A stretch of 64,000 nucleotides of DNA. It comes from Anaerotignum sp. GTDB taxonomy: Bacteria > Bacillota > Clostridia > Lachnospirales > Anaerotignaceae. Below the pieces are notes generated by a model, which had not been told where the DNA came from, searched no databases, and saw only the letters and a list, made by a program, of their open reading frames with translations. The position numbers and the translations under genes are program-made. Location of the stretch: contig JAFRZQ010000175.1 of assembly GCA_017442465.1 (NCBI GenBank), positions 1-64,000 on the forward strand. The letters run 5' to 3'. Numbering within the stretch: the first letter of the stretch is position 1; each line of letters starts with the position of its first letter. This document shows, piece after piece, positions 1-7,695 of the stretch.

Positions 1-2
1 AA

Positions 3-83
3 TTTCATCATACGCAGATGGATGGTGCTCATGCAGGTAGATTTTTGGCGAATTTACAAAATGAAATTAGTAGTCTGAAATAG
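3..83 (+). CDS. C-terminal end of an unidentified gene (partial)
   Basis: An open frame enters from the left edge and stops at TAG 81-83. Its last 26 residues (FHHTQMDGAHAG, then RFLANLQNEISSLK) read like a normal protein tail and do not overlap another gene. The family is not recognisable from so short a piece. It converges with the minus-strand gene at 182, and a bidirectional terminator lies between them, which fits a real gene end. No function is proposed. Confidence 0.4.
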   Translation, partial: FHHTQMDGAHAGRFLANLQNEISSLK

Positions 84-162
84 ATAGATTGGAGTAATAC
101 AGAGAGTAAAATTTCAGTTTAACGGAGAAACAAATTCCAATATGTCGGTCAGATAGATAAAG

Positions 163-202
163 CAAAAAAAGCCTCCAACTGTTAAACAGATGGAGGCTTT
201 TT
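163..202. terminator. bidirectional hairpin terminator
   Basis: GCCTCCA (171-177) pairs with TGGAGGC (191-197). The stem continues inward as CTGTT / AACAG around one base. It is flanked by an A run on the left and TTTTT on the right, so it can stop transcription from both sides. The stop codon of the minus-strand gene at 182 lies inside the hairpin. Confidence 0.85.
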
Positions 203-814
203 AAAGGGGAAAAATATGACAGAATGATCTGTTTTTTCGGTTGCAGCGGCTGAGTTACGCTTTACAGGCAGGCCTATGATTTCGCCTGTTTTTCTGGCGG
301 ACTCTGCAGGGATCTGTCCCAATATTTCGTTTCGTAGTTTATTTCTGATGCTGTTGATCTCACTTTCCGGGTACCCGATGGAACGCAGGACTATGGTCAT
401 ATATCCCTCGATATGTTTATTGAACATGCCGGAAGCGACCATGGTATCCAGTTCCTCCTGAGGTTTATCGTTCAGTTCCAGCATCAGTTCCAGTTCATCG
501 ATATCTGCGTCGATGAATTCTTCCAGTAGGTTTTCCTCATCAGCCATATATTCCGCAGCTGTATTTCCCGGGAAAAGTCCTGCTTTGCCATATAGCAGAT
601 ACGCCGGGGGCGTATGCAGAGCAGTTGCTATTTTTTCGATATCAGCATATGGAATATCAGTAATAATATCCTTTTCGTATTTTTTTATCATATCAATGGA
701 AGTCCCTACGACCTTAGCAAGATCTTCCTGGGATATTCCGAATTTATTTCGTAAATGCCAGATCCTTTGTCCTATGGATTCTCCTTTTAAGTGGTCATTA
801 CCCATCCATAACAC
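182..814 (-). CDS. XRE-family HTH regulator with conserved C-terminal module
   Basis: A 210-residue protein. Residues about 15-75 form a Cro/CI-type helix-turn-helix (IWHLRNKFGISQEDLAKVVG, then a recognition helix). The last 100 residues form a separate helical module with the pattern SGxF...IEGY...YP..EI...LR..IL...SAR. The same module makes up most of the upstream gene (845-1273), so the two are paralogues, one with and one without a DNA-binding domain. The ATG is preceded by GAGGTG. The pair reads as one operon. A palindrome (824-846) sits just before this ribosome binding site and may be its operator. DNA binding is well supported; the target and signal are unknown. Confidence 0.8.
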   Translation of the reverse strand: MLWMGNDHLKGESIGQRIWHLRNKFGISQEDLAKVVGTSIDMIKKYEKDIITDIPYADIEKIATALHTPPAYLLYGKAGLFPGNTAAEYMADEENLLEEFIDADIDELELMLELNDKPQEELDTMVASGMFNKHIEGYMTIVLRSIGYPESEINSIRNKLRNEILGQIPAESARKTGEIIGLPVKRNSAAATEKTDHSVIFFPFKKPPSV

Positions 815-823
815 CTCATTTCA

Positions 824-846
824 AACTTTGGTCATGTACCAAAGTT
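824..846. repeat. recurrent palindrome, site 1 of 4
   Basis: AACTTTGGT (824-832) and ACCAAAGTT (838-846) form perfect 9-bp arms around 5 bases. Related, longer palindromes occur at 30700, 62562 and 63810. Here it overlaps the stop codon of the gene at 845-1273 and lies about 10 bp before the start of the XRE gene. There is no T run on the minus strand, so it is not a standard terminator for that operon. Confidence 0.7.
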
Positions 847-1273
847 ATTTTTTTAGCCTAAATATGTTATTTCCCATGGGATGGGAAGGTTCTTTATTCG
901 CAGAAGACAGCTCCTCAGCGGTGATTCTTGCGGATTTTGCAGTACAGGTCTTCAGGATATTATCCCGCAGTTCTTTTGCTACTGCTCTGATTTCTTCTGC
1001 AGGATAGTTCTTTTCTTTCATTGCAAGGATCAGATAGCCCTCAATAGTGGCATGGAATGCACCAGAATCAATATAGGCATCTCTATCTTCCTGGGAAAGG
1101 GACATTGCCTGAAAGAAGGGGTCTGCGGCAAAGCTTTCATCGGACAAATCTTCTTCATTTAAGCATACATCATCCTCTGGATTATCGATGATTTCCAGTT
1201 TTTCGTATACTTTATTCACTGCATCTTCCAGTTTCTTTCTATATGGATCAAATTCGGGTACTTTCCCAGACAT
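845..1273 (-). CDS. conserved hypothetical protein, paralogue of the C-terminal module of the next gene
   Basis: A 142-residue acidic protein with no signal peptide or membrane segment. Its second half matches the C-terminal half of the XRE protein at 182-814: SGAF..IEGYLILAMKEKNYPAEEI...LRDNIL...AKSARITAEE against SGMF..IEGYMTIVLRSIGYPESEI...LRNEIL...AESARKTGEI. It has no helix-turn-helix. The start ATG follows GAGGTGG, with an extended -10 promoter about 25 bp upstream. It probably forms a heterodimer with, or modulates, the regulator encoded just downstream; this is inference from the shared module and operon. Confidence 0.75.
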   Translation of the reverse strand: MSGKVPEFDPYRKKLEDAVNKVYEKLEIIDNPEDDVCLNEEDLSDESFAADPFFQAMSLSQEDRDAYIDSGAFHATIEGYLILAMKEKNYPAEEIRAVAKELRDNILKTCTAKSARITAEELSSANKEPSHPMGNNIFRLKK

Positions 1274-1295
1274 AATGCCACCTCATTTCGGCTCT

Positions 1296-1304
1296 ATTAT
1301 ATCA
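1296..1304 (-). promoter_or_regulatory. extended -10 promoter of the two-gene regulator operon
   Basis: On the minus strand the sequence reads TGATATAAT, a perfect extended -10 element, about 25 bp before the ATG at 1273. No good -35 is visible, as is usual for extended -10 promoters. Confidence 0.55.
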
Positions 1305-1407
1305 TACCTTCTATGGGGAATAGTGAAATCGGAACAAAAATATTTTTTCTGACGGAGAAATATGTCGATAAGCGCTGTAGGTTTCCTGATATATATTCAT
1401 GGGATTG

Positions 1408-1436
1408 TTGTTTATTCGTCACGAATATAGTATAAT
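1408..1436 (+). promoter_or_regulatory. promoter with internal palindromic operator for the AbrB-HipA operon
   Basis: TTGTTT (1408-1413) and a perfect TATAAT (1431-1436) are 17 bp apart. Between them sits a perfect inverted repeat, TATTCGT (1413-1419), C, ACGAATA (1421-1427). A dyad filling the spacer of a toxin-antitoxin-like promoter is the expected place for AbrB-type autoregulation; binding itself is inferred. Confidence 0.65.
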
Positions 1437-1457
1437 TTGGTTATGGAGGTGTTACTT

Positions 1458-2000
1458 ATGGAAAGACGAGAATTAAAGATCAGTTCCGGAGCGTCTGGCG
1501 GTACTGCAGCGGCAGGGGCCAGAACGTACAGAGTAACATTGCCGTCGAATTGGATCAAGCAAATGGGACTGGATCAGGAAGGCTCAAAGGTTGATGTTGT
1601 ATTTGATGGTACGAGTATTGTGATCCGTCCGAAAATGGAAGGGGATATAGCATCCTTCCAGTCCCAGGCGATCAATGCCGGTCATAGTGTGATCAAATAT
1701 GAATATTTCGATAAAGAGAACCTTTGCAGTACCCTTATCTGTGATTTTACCGTCAAAAATCTGCGGGTAAATAATCACACGGAGCAGCTGCTGAAAACAG
1801 CATTTGGTATTTTAAAGAACCCCGATTGGAAGGACTTTATGGAGTTTCTGGAGGAAAGATGTGTACCAAAGACCCGTGAGAATATCGGCTATATCCTGAA
1901 TGAAATGGAATTGGCTGAGTATGACCCGGTACAGATCGTTGAAAAGACCCAGGGACGAATGGCGGAGGATGAACAATGGCTGAGAATAACAAAACTGTAA
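1458..2000 (+). CDS. AbrB/MazE-like protein, probable antitoxin and autoregulator
   Basis: A 180-residue protein. The start is the ATG at 1458, preceded by GGAGGTG; the in-frame ATG at 1437 has no such site. Residues about 22-60 contain an AbrB-like swapped-hairpin motif (RVTLPSNWIKQMGL, then KVDVVFDGTSIVIRP). A longer C-terminal region of about 115 residues is not recognised and may bind the kinase. The stop overlaps the start of the HipA-like gene by 25 bp, which implies translational coupling. An operator-like dyad lies in its promoter. By analogy with other toxin-antitoxin pairs it would neutralise the downstream kinase and repress the operon; this is inferred. Confidence 0.75.
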   Translation: MERRELKISSGASGGTAAAGARTYRVTLPSNWIKQMGLDQEGSKVDVVFDGTSIVIRPKMEGDIASFQSQAINAGHSVIKYEYFDKENLCSTLICDFTVKNLRVNNHTEQLLKTAFGILKNPDWKDFMEFLEERCVPKTRENIGYILNEMELAEYDPVQIVEKTQGRMAEDEQWLRITKL

Positions 2001-2821
2001 AACTATATACGAAAGATGTTGTTGCTGCCACTTCTTCCAAAGGCAATCAGGAAAAATGGCATGAAGCATCTAACGACTCTTGGTATAAATTAGATCGTGT
2101 TGGGTTTGAGGCTTTGGCTGAAGCCATGGCCAGCGAGATCCTGATCAAATACAGCAATATTGAAACAGAACTGGGGTACAGCATTGTCCCTTATTATATT
2201 GAAACAGTAGAGGTGCATAAAGGTACCAGAATTGCCTCTGTAAGCCCGAATTTTCTGAAAGAAGGTCAGAGTATCCAGACGGCGTATCATATTTTAAAGC
2301 GTGTTTTAGGTCCGGATTATCAGAAGATCCTTGCGGATGAGAAAACGATACCGAACAGATTGAAAAAGATCGTTGATACCATAGAACAAGCAAGTGGATT
2401 ACGGCATTTTGGGGAGTATCTGACACTTTTATTTGAAGTGGATGCGCTGATCGGCAATGAAGACAGACATCTGAATAATATTGCGATCATTGAGGAAAAT
2501 GGTGTTTATTCCTATTGTCCCTTATTCGATAATGGGGAAGGGTTTATGCTGGATAATGTAAAATATCCTTTTGATGTAGAAACAAAAGGGTTAATGAAGC
2601 ATTTAAGGGCAAAGCCATTCAACTGCAGGTTTGGCACAGTATTATCTGCAGCCAGGGAACTGTATGGACCACAGCTGAAGATCAGGTGTGACTTAGAAGA
2701 AATTGAAAATGTAATGGATAAATATCTGGAATGGTACCAGCCGATGTTCAGGCCGTTTCTGAAAGAAAGGGTTATGGATGTTCTAATGCTTCAGATGAAA
2801 AAGTACTTTAAAGGAGACTAA
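1976..2821 (+). CDS. HipA-like (CtkA-type) serine/threonine kinase, putative toxin
   Basis: A 281-residue protein with the HipA C-terminal kinase core. Visible motifs are a probable ATP-binding lysine in WYKLD (about residue 38), the catalytic loop GNEDRHLNN (residues 160-168) and the metal-binding aspartate in PLFDNG (D185). HipA of E. coli is about 440 residues; this protein lacks most of the N-terminal subdomain, as in compact HipA-like kinases such as CtkA. HipA phosphorylates a tRNA synthetase and stops growth; the substrate here is unknown. It overlaps the AbrB-like gene, and a small third gene follows 3 bp later. A decayed copy of its 3' end lies near 10.2 kb. Confidence 0.8.
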   Translation: MAENNKTVKLYTKDVVAATSSKGNQEKWHEASNDSWYKLDRVGFEALAEAMASEILIKYSNIETELGYSIVPYYIETVEVHKGTRIASVSPNFLKEGQSIQTAYHILKRVLGPDYQKILADEKTIPNRLKKIVDTIEQASGLRHFGEYLTLLFEVDALIGNEDRHLNNIAIIEENGVYSYCPLFDNGEGFMLDNVKYPFDVETKGLMKHLRAKPFNCRFGTVLSAARELYGPQLKIRCDLEEIENVMDKYLEWYQPMFRPFLKERVMDVLMLQMKKYFKGD

Positions 2822-2824
2822 ATT

Positions 2825-3106
2825 GTGATCAAATATAAAAGCACAGAGCGAAAAGTAGATTTATACGATATTGGTGAGGGGTTAACTCTTATGAATATCA
2901 TAAAGAAAAACCAGAATGGACAGATCAGTGCAGTAGACACATATATAGGTACTGACAGAGATGGTTTTTCCTGTGTTGGGCATGCAGAAGGTTTAGATGC
3001 ACCAGGAGTACAATTCTATTATGATAAATATATGAATGTGATTCAGAGAAATTTGCAGTATTATCTGAATGTATATTATATCAAAAGTCAGGTACCCACT
3101 TCTTAA
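2825..3106 (+). CDS. small unknown protein, third gene of the AbrB-HipA operon
   Basis: A 93-residue soluble protein starting with GTG, preceded by AAAGGAG inside the end of the kinase gene. It has no signal peptide, membrane helix or recognised motif. It is rich in aromatic residues at the C-terminus (YYDKYMNV, then NLQYYLNVYYIK). Its tight spacing of 3 bp after the kinase suggests co-translation and a role with that kinase, for example as a second antitoxin or a substrate adaptor. This is only a positional inference. Confidence 0.65.
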   Translation: MIKYKSTERKVDLYDIGEGLTLMNIIKKNQNGQISAVDTYIGTDRDGFSCVGHAEGLDAPGVQFYYDKYMNVIQRNLQYYLNVYYIKSQVPTS

Positions 3107-3131
3107 AGATAGTCGGCTCAATAGGTAGAGG

Positions 3132-3152
3132 TCGCAACTTTTTTTCCGTGAT
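3132..3152 (+). repeat. 21-bp repeat shared with the terminator at 5389
   Basis: The 21 bases from 3132 (TCGCAACTTTTTTT followed by CCGTGAT) recur exactly at 5389-5409. At 5389 they form the 3' arm and T run of a hairpin. Here the matching 5' arm is missing, so this looks like a decayed terminator copy after the kinase operon. Confidence 0.6.
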
Positions 3153-3231
3153 TGAGAAATGAAAAAGCAATATATTGTCATTATATAATAGGTGTAAAAT
3201 AATCATTTTTTAGGCTAAAGGCGGTGATACT

Positions 3232-4485
3232 ATGGCATATTCTGAACTTATAAAAAATTTCAACCGTATTCGTGAGTATATGAGGGATTTCTATGTCTAT
3301 GGTTTCAAAAACCGTGATGAATTCACACAGAAAAGTGCAAGATCTTATGATGACGAGCGGCGTAGATTAGAGAGTTGGCTAGGCGATTATATGAAATTCC
3401 ATCATACGGTTGATGGCAAAAATATTTTTCTCTCTATTGATAGCCGGGTTTCCAGACATAATCCATTATATAATGCGTGGAAAACAAAGAGTTTTACTGA
3501 TGGTGATATCACACTGCATTTTATAATAATGGATATATTAGCTGATGCAGAAGAACCGATTTCATTGAACCAAATAGCAGGGAAAATAGATGAGTATCTG
3601 TCTTCTTTCAATCATCCAAGGGTATTTGATGAATCAACAGTTCGGAAGAAACTCAAAGAATACATATCCGAAGGTATTGTGATTGGAGAAAAGCAAGGGA
3701 AAACAATGTATTATTCCTTGGCTGACAGTCGTACAGAGATGGATTATAATGCTTTAGATTTCTTTTCTGAGGTGAGCCCTTGTGGCGTGATCGGTTCTTA
3801 TTTGCTGGACAGAGAAATAGAACACAAAGGGATTTTTGCTTTCAAACATCACTACATAACCAGCACTATGGATAGTGAAATTTTGTATTATATTTTTATG
3901 GCCATGCGAGAACATAGGAATATTCGCATTGAAACGATCAACAGAGATAACAGCAAAATAAGAGATGCCCAAGTTGTACCCCTTCGTATTATGATCAGTG
4001 TGCAAAACGGAAGACAATATTTGATGGCATTTTCTCCTCGTTCAAATCGTATGAAATCCTTCAGACTTGATAATATTGTGTCAGTGAAGATGGAAGATAT
4101 AAATGATTCTTTTGATAGTTTGCGCGAAAAGCTTGATCATATGTCGTCCCATATGTGGGGCGTAAGTACCCAAAGCAGATCGGGCAAACGAATGGAGCAT
4201 GTGGAATTCGTTGTTCAGTACGCTGATGATGAAAAGTATATTGCTAAACGTTTGGAACGGGAAAAGAGATGCGGCACCGTAGAACACTTGGACGGGAATC
4301 ATACTCGGTTTTCTGCAGATGTTTATGACGCCAGTGAATTGATCCCTTGGATTCGAACTTTTATTTGCCGTATTACAGATATTCAGTTTTCGGATCCGAG
4401 AATTGAAGATGAATTTAAAAATGATATAAAGGAAATGTATGCGCTTTATGGCCTGGAAGGAAGTGAGAACGATGATCTTCAGTGA
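3232..4485 (+). CDS. WYL-domain transcriptional regulator
   Basis: A 417-residue protein. Residues about 95-165 form a winged helix (SLNQIAGKIDEYL, then STVRKKLKEYISEGIVIG). Residues about 215-300 form a WYL-like domain with the expected beta pattern (VVPLRIMISVQNGRQYLMAF, then KSFRLDNIVSV). A C-terminal extension domain follows to the end. Such proteins sense nucleic acid or small ligands and control defence, DNA-repair or RNA-repair genes. The stop overlaps the next gene, also a WYL protein, by 14 bp, and RtcB follows. A perfect TATAAT lies at 3184-3189. Control of the downstream RtcB gene is likely but inferred. Confidence 0.8.
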   Translation: MAYSELIKNFNRIREYMRDFYVYGFKNRDEFTQKSARSYDDERRRLESWLGDYMKFHHTVDGKNIFLSIDSRVSRHNPLYNAWKTKSFTDGDITLHFIIMDILADAEEPISLNQIAGKIDEYLSSFNHPRVFDESTVRKKLKEYISEGIVIGEKQGKTMYYSLADSRTEMDYNALDFFSEVSPCGVIGSYLLDREIEHKGIFAFKHHYITSTMDSEILYYIFMAMREHRNIRIETINRDNSKIRDAQVVPLRIMISVQNGRQYLMAFSPRSNRMKSFRLDNIVSVKMEDINDSFDSLREKLDHMSSHMWGVSTQSRSGKRMEHVEFVVQYADDEKYIAKRLEREKRCGTVEHLDGNHTRFSADVYDASELIPWIRTFICRITDIQFSDPRIEDEFKNDIKEMYALYGLEGSENDDLQ

Positions 4486-5383
4486 ATTATACGGGGTATA
4501 CTACAAAACCGTCGCCTCCATCCTGAAGGCAGCAGTCGATCATCCTCTTCAGGAAAATGAAATCAACCAAATCGTTGAAAAAAATGCTTTTGGCGAAAGT
4601 ATGCTGACTATTCCCGCTGCACTGAAAGAAGGGAAGTGGCAGTTATTACGAGACGATGGTACAACGCCATTGAACCATGCGCCTGCGATACCGCTTACGC
4701 TGCTGCAGAAGCGTTGGTTGAAAGCGATCATGCACGACCCGAGGATACAACTATTTACTGATGAGCCGCTGGATTTCCCTGATGTAGAACCTTTGTTTTT
4801 GCAGGAGGATATTTATATTTTTGATAAATATGTCGATGGCGATGATTATAAGGATCCGTCTTATATAAGGAATTTTCGACTGATTATGGACGCCATTCAA
4901 AACCAGTATCCATTGACAGTTGCGATCAGAAATAAAAATGGTGTGCCTATAAAAAGAGTCGTTATGCCGGAGTATCTGGAATATTCTGAAAAGGATGATA
5001 AATTTCGTTTGATCGGTGCTGGGAACAGGTTCGGGAATACCATAAACCTGGGTAGGATCGTAAGCTGTGAAAGATGTTTGGATCCGGACGCCCTAGTACA
5101 AAAGAAGAATAATCCGATCCGTCCTAGAAGTGTGACATTTGAACTTTATGATAAAAGGAATGCCATGGAACGAGCTCTCCTGCATTTTGCGCATTTTGAG
5201 AAGCAAGCAGAAAAGATCGATGATGAACACTATAAAGTAACAGTATATTACGATAAAGACGATGAAACAGAGATCGTGATCAGGGTTCTTTCTTTTGGAC
5301 CGATGCTTAAAGTGATTGCACCGAAGCATTTTGTGGGCTTAATAAAACAGAGGCTATTAGACCAGAAAAGTTGTGAACTTTAG
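4472..5383 (+). CDS. second WYL-like regulator
   Basis: A 303-residue protein. The ATG at 4472, with GGAAGTGAG upstream, was chosen over the in-frame upstream ATG at 4439, which lies deep in the previous gene. Residues about 140-200 match a WYL core (FRLIMDAIQNQYPLTVAIRN, then VMPEYLEYSEKDDKFRLIGAG, then INLGRIVSCE). The N-terminus is helical and not a clear winged helix, so it may act as partner of the first WYL protein rather than bind DNA alone. It is coupled to that gene by a 14-bp overlap and ends in a strong terminator before RtcB. Confidence 0.75.
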   Translation: MIFSELYGVYYKTVASILKAAVDHPLQENEINQIVEKNAFGESMLTIPAALKEGKWQLLRDDGTTPLNHAPAIPLTLLQKRWLKAIMHDPRIQLFTDEPLDFPDVEPLFLQEDIYIFDKYVDGDDYKDPSYIRNFRLIMDAIQNQYPLTVAIRNKNGVPIKRVVMPEYLEYSEKDDKFRLIGAGNRFGNTINLGRIVSCERCLDPDALVQKKNNPIRPRSVTFELYDKRNAMERALLHFAHFEKQAEKIDDEHYKVTVYYDKDDETEIVIRVLSFGPMLKVIAPKHFVGLIKQRLLDQKSCEL

Positions 5384-5402
5384 TAAGTTCGCAACTTTTT
5401 TT
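5368..5402 (+). terminator. hairpin terminator after the WYL pair
   Basis: AAGTTGTGAACTT (5368-5380) pairs with AAGTTCGCAACTT (5385-5397), one G-T wobble, loop TAGT, followed by a T run. Its 3' half recurs at 3132. Confidence 0.85.
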
Positions 5403-5487
5403 CCGTGATAGATGTATATTTTGGAAGTAAAATAGAATTGTAAATAACAGATTACTTATCAGATGCATAGGGAGGAGTTGGGATATT

Positions 5488-6729
5488 ATGTTAGAAATCA
5501 AAGGGAAAGTGAATACTGCTATTTGCTATGCAAAAGTAATCGAAGAAGGCGCCATTGAGCAGATCCGTAGGATGTGCGATTATGAACTTACTGCAGGCAG
5601 CAGAGTAAGGATCATGCCTGACGTACATGCCGGAAAGGGCTGTACGATAGGTACAACAATGACAGTCACTGACAAGGTTTGCCCTAATATTGTCGGCGTT
5701 GACATAGGGTGCGGCATGTTTACAGTAAAACTGGCAGATAAAGAATTAGACTTTGAGAAAATCGATGCTGCATGTCATTATATTCCTTCGGGTATGAATG
5801 TTTGGGAAGGAAGACTCGGACGCTTTGATCTGACAGATCTCCGTTGTTATCGTTCCCTGAGGGATACAAGACGACTGGAACGCTCTTTGGGTACCCTGGG
5901 TGGCGGCAACCATTTCGTGGAGGTCGATCGATCTGCAGATGGTACAAATTATCTGGTTATCCATTCGGGTAGCCGTAACCTTGGGAAACAGGTAGCTGAG
6001 GTGTATCAGCAGTTGGCTGTAGATCTGCATATGGGAAAAGAAAGCTATTTTAAACAGCGGGATGAAATCATTCGAACATACAAAGAAGAAGGCAGAAGAT
6101 CTGAAATCCAGCAGACGCTGAAAGAACTGAAAAATAACTATGAAACACAAGCGTTAGCTGTTCCTGCAGATATTTGCTGGCTGTATGGTACATTCCTTGA
6201 TGATTATCTTCATGATGTAGAAATCTGTCAGAAGTTTGCTCGCAGAAACAGAGAAAAAATGGCTGAAATTATTCTGGAGAGAACGGGAATGACAGCACTG
6301 GAATCTTTCCATACAATCCATAACTACATTGATACAAAAGAAATGATCCTTCGGAAAGGGGCAATTGCAGCTCATGCTGGTGAAAAGGTTCTGATCCCTA
6401 TCAATATGCGTGATGGCTCGGTTATTGCGATCGGAAAAGGCAGCGAGGAATGGAATTATTCTGCACCACATGGAGCAGGAAGGATTATGTCCAGGGGAAA
6501 AGCGAAAGAAGCAATCGATATAGAGGCATATAAGGAATCTATGAAGGAGATCTACACGACTTCCGTAAGCGAAAGCACTTTGGATGAAGCACCCATGGCG
6601 TATAAATCCCTGGAGGATATCATCGATGTAATTAGCGATTCTGTCGATATTATTGAAGTTATGAGACCTGTTTATAATTTCAAGGCATCGGAAGATGATG
6701 TTCCATGGAAAAAGAATAGCAAAGACTGA
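5488..6729 (+). CDS. rtcB: RtcB-family RNA ligase
   Basis: A 413-residue protein with the full RtcB core. RtcB joins RNA ends carrying 2',3'-cyclic phosphate or 3'-phosphate to 5'-OH ends, using GTP and manganese. Visible motifs are PDVHAGKGCTIG (residues 44-55), GVDIGCGM (D72, C75; metal ligands), LGGGNHFVEV, IHSGSRNLG, and PHGAGR, which carries the histidine that becomes guanylylated. It is shorter than E. coli RtcB and close in length to the compact RtcB2 type. The ATG follows GGAGGAG. Two WYL regulators lie just upstream on the same strand, a setting that fits damage-induced RNA repair. A strong terminator follows. Confidence 0.92.
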   Translation: MLEIKGKVNTAICYAKVIEEGAIEQIRRMCDYELTAGSRVRIMPDVHAGKGCTIGTTMTVTDKVCPNIVGVDIGCGMFTVKLADKELDFEKIDAACHYIPSGMNVWEGRLGRFDLTDLRCYRSLRDTRRLERSLGTLGGGNHFVEVDRSADGTNYLVIHSGSRNLGKQVAEVYQQLAVDLHMGKESYFKQRDEIIRTYKEEGRRSEIQQTLKELKNNYETQALAVPADICWLYGTFLDDYLHDVEICQKFARRNREKMAEIILERTGMTALESFHTIHNYIDTKEMILRKGAIAAHAGEKVLIPINMRDGSVIAIGKGSEEWNYSAPHGAGRIMSRGKAKEAIDIEAYKESMKEIYTTSVSESTLDEAPMAYKSLEDIIDVISDSVDIIEVMRPVYNFKASEDDVPWKKNSKD

Positions 6730-6730
6730 A

Positions 6731-6768
6731 AAAGTGTACTAAGAAGAATGTTCTTAGTACACTTTTTT
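6731..6768. terminator. bidirectional terminator between convergent genes
   Basis: AAGTGTACTAAGAA (6732-6745) pairs perfectly with TTCTTAGTACACTT (6751-6764), loop GAATG, with A and T runs on the two sides. It separates rtcB from the HTH gene on the other strand. Confidence 0.9.
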
Positions 6769-6769
6769 C

Positions 6770-7297
6770 TTATTTTGCAGAAGAATTTATATCGTTTTCT
6801 TGCTTGATTTTTTCAGGATCAAGTTTGCCGTCTGTTATGATCTTTTCGGACCAAAGCTGAAGTGCTTCAACAGCGATGGAGATACGTTCTAATTCTGCTC
6901 TGATTTTATTGAAATCTTCGATTTCGTCTTGTGTTATTACACCGTCAGCTGTAATTTCGATCAGACGGTTTTTACGCTGTTCGACGGAATTAAGGGACGC
7001 GAGCATTTCTAAAACAATGCCGGAGAGAGATTTGATCTTGATTTCTGGAACATAGTGCTGCCCGATAGGACACTGATTGGCACAGTAGTAATTGCATAGA
7101 TCGGGTGCGTTGTATTTTTGGGACATGAAAAGAACGTCTTCAGGATGAAGTGTGATTCTATCATTTTCAATTTTCTCTAGCTTATTAGGAGAAATAACAC
7201 CTTCCAACATATCACTGGCTTCTTCTCTAGTTAATCTAAGCTCTTCTCTGCGTAATTGATATGGACTCTTATGTTCTTTCACTGATGCTTTTGACAT
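6770..7297 (-). CDS. XRE-family HTH regulator with cysteine cluster
   Basis: A 175-residue protein. The ATG at 7297 sits 8 bp after AAAGGGG; an in-frame GTG at 7306 overlaps that site and is less likely. Residues about 10-60 form a helix-turn-helix (YQLRREELRLTREEASDMLE, then ISPNKLEKIENDRI). A CNYYCANQCPIG motif follows (residues about 70-80), giving three or four potential metal ligands. The rest is a long helical region. Upstream on the minus strand is TGATATACT, an extended -10. It diverges from the small-gene operon beginning at 7437, which it may control. The signal is unknown. Confidence 0.75.
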   Translation of the reverse strand: MSKASVKEHKSPYQLRREELRLTREEASDMLEGVISPNKLEKIENDRITLHPEDVLFMSQKYNAPDLCNYYCANQCPIGQHYVPEIKIKSLSGIVLEMLASLNSVEQRKNRLIEITADGVITQDEIEDFNKIRAELERISIAVEALQLWSEKIITDGKLDPEKIKQENDINSSAK

Positions 7298-7436
7298 CGA
7301 GGACACCCCTTTAAACTCTTATTTTGGAGAAATAGAAGCGTTATTCCTCCAACTCCGACGTTTAGAAACTATTGGAAAAAGTATATCATAAAAGCATAAA
7401 AGAAAGAAGATAAAACAAGAAAAAGGAATGATTTAT

Positions 7437-7547
7437 ATGACTGAAGTTCAAAAAAGGATCCGGCTGGCAAAGCTGGCAGAGAGGATTAAAAACAATCAAA
7501 AATATGCTAACGAAATAGGCGTTTCTGTTAATCAGAATTTGAAATAA
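7437..7547 (+). CDS. 36-residue basic peptide
   Basis: The frame ATG 7437 to TAA 7547 encodes 36 residues, rich in lysine and arginine (MTEVQKRIRLAKLAERIKNN, then QKYANEIGVSVNQNLK). AAAGGAA lies about 9 bp upstream. It looks like a short amphipathic or incomplete helix-turn-helix peptide. It is the first of four small plus-strand frames with good ribosome binding sites. Its reality rests on that spacing and on the lack of other coding sequence here. Confidence 0.5.
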   Translation: MTEVQKRIRLAKLAERIKNNQKYANEIGVSVNQNLK

Positions 7548-7568
7548 AGATTAGAAGGGGAGATTTAT

Positions 7569-7664
7569 ATGACAACAATGAAAAAAGGTTTTTATGTAGC
7601 AGCGGCAATCGTAGTTCTTATCGCACTGTTTTATCTGGCTGTATTAATCACAGCATGGATCTGA
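7569..7664 (+). CDS. 31-residue single-pass membrane peptide
   Basis: The frame ATG 7569 to TGA 7664 follows AAGGGGAG. The product is a basic start (MTTMKKGFY) followed by one hydrophobic helix (VAAAIVVLIALFYLAVLITA). It could be a small membrane protein that works with the neighbouring DUF4230 protein, or a leader-like peptide. It is too short for family assignment. Confidence 0.55.
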   Translation: MTTMKKGFYVAAAIVVLIALFYLAVLITAWI

Positions 7665-7695
7665 TAGTACTGGATATATGAGGGGAGAGGTAAAT

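Noticed and set aside
824..846. Palindrome as a plain terminator of the gene at 845
   Set aside because: On the minus strand no T run follows the dyad, and the same sequence occurs at three other sites near gene starts.
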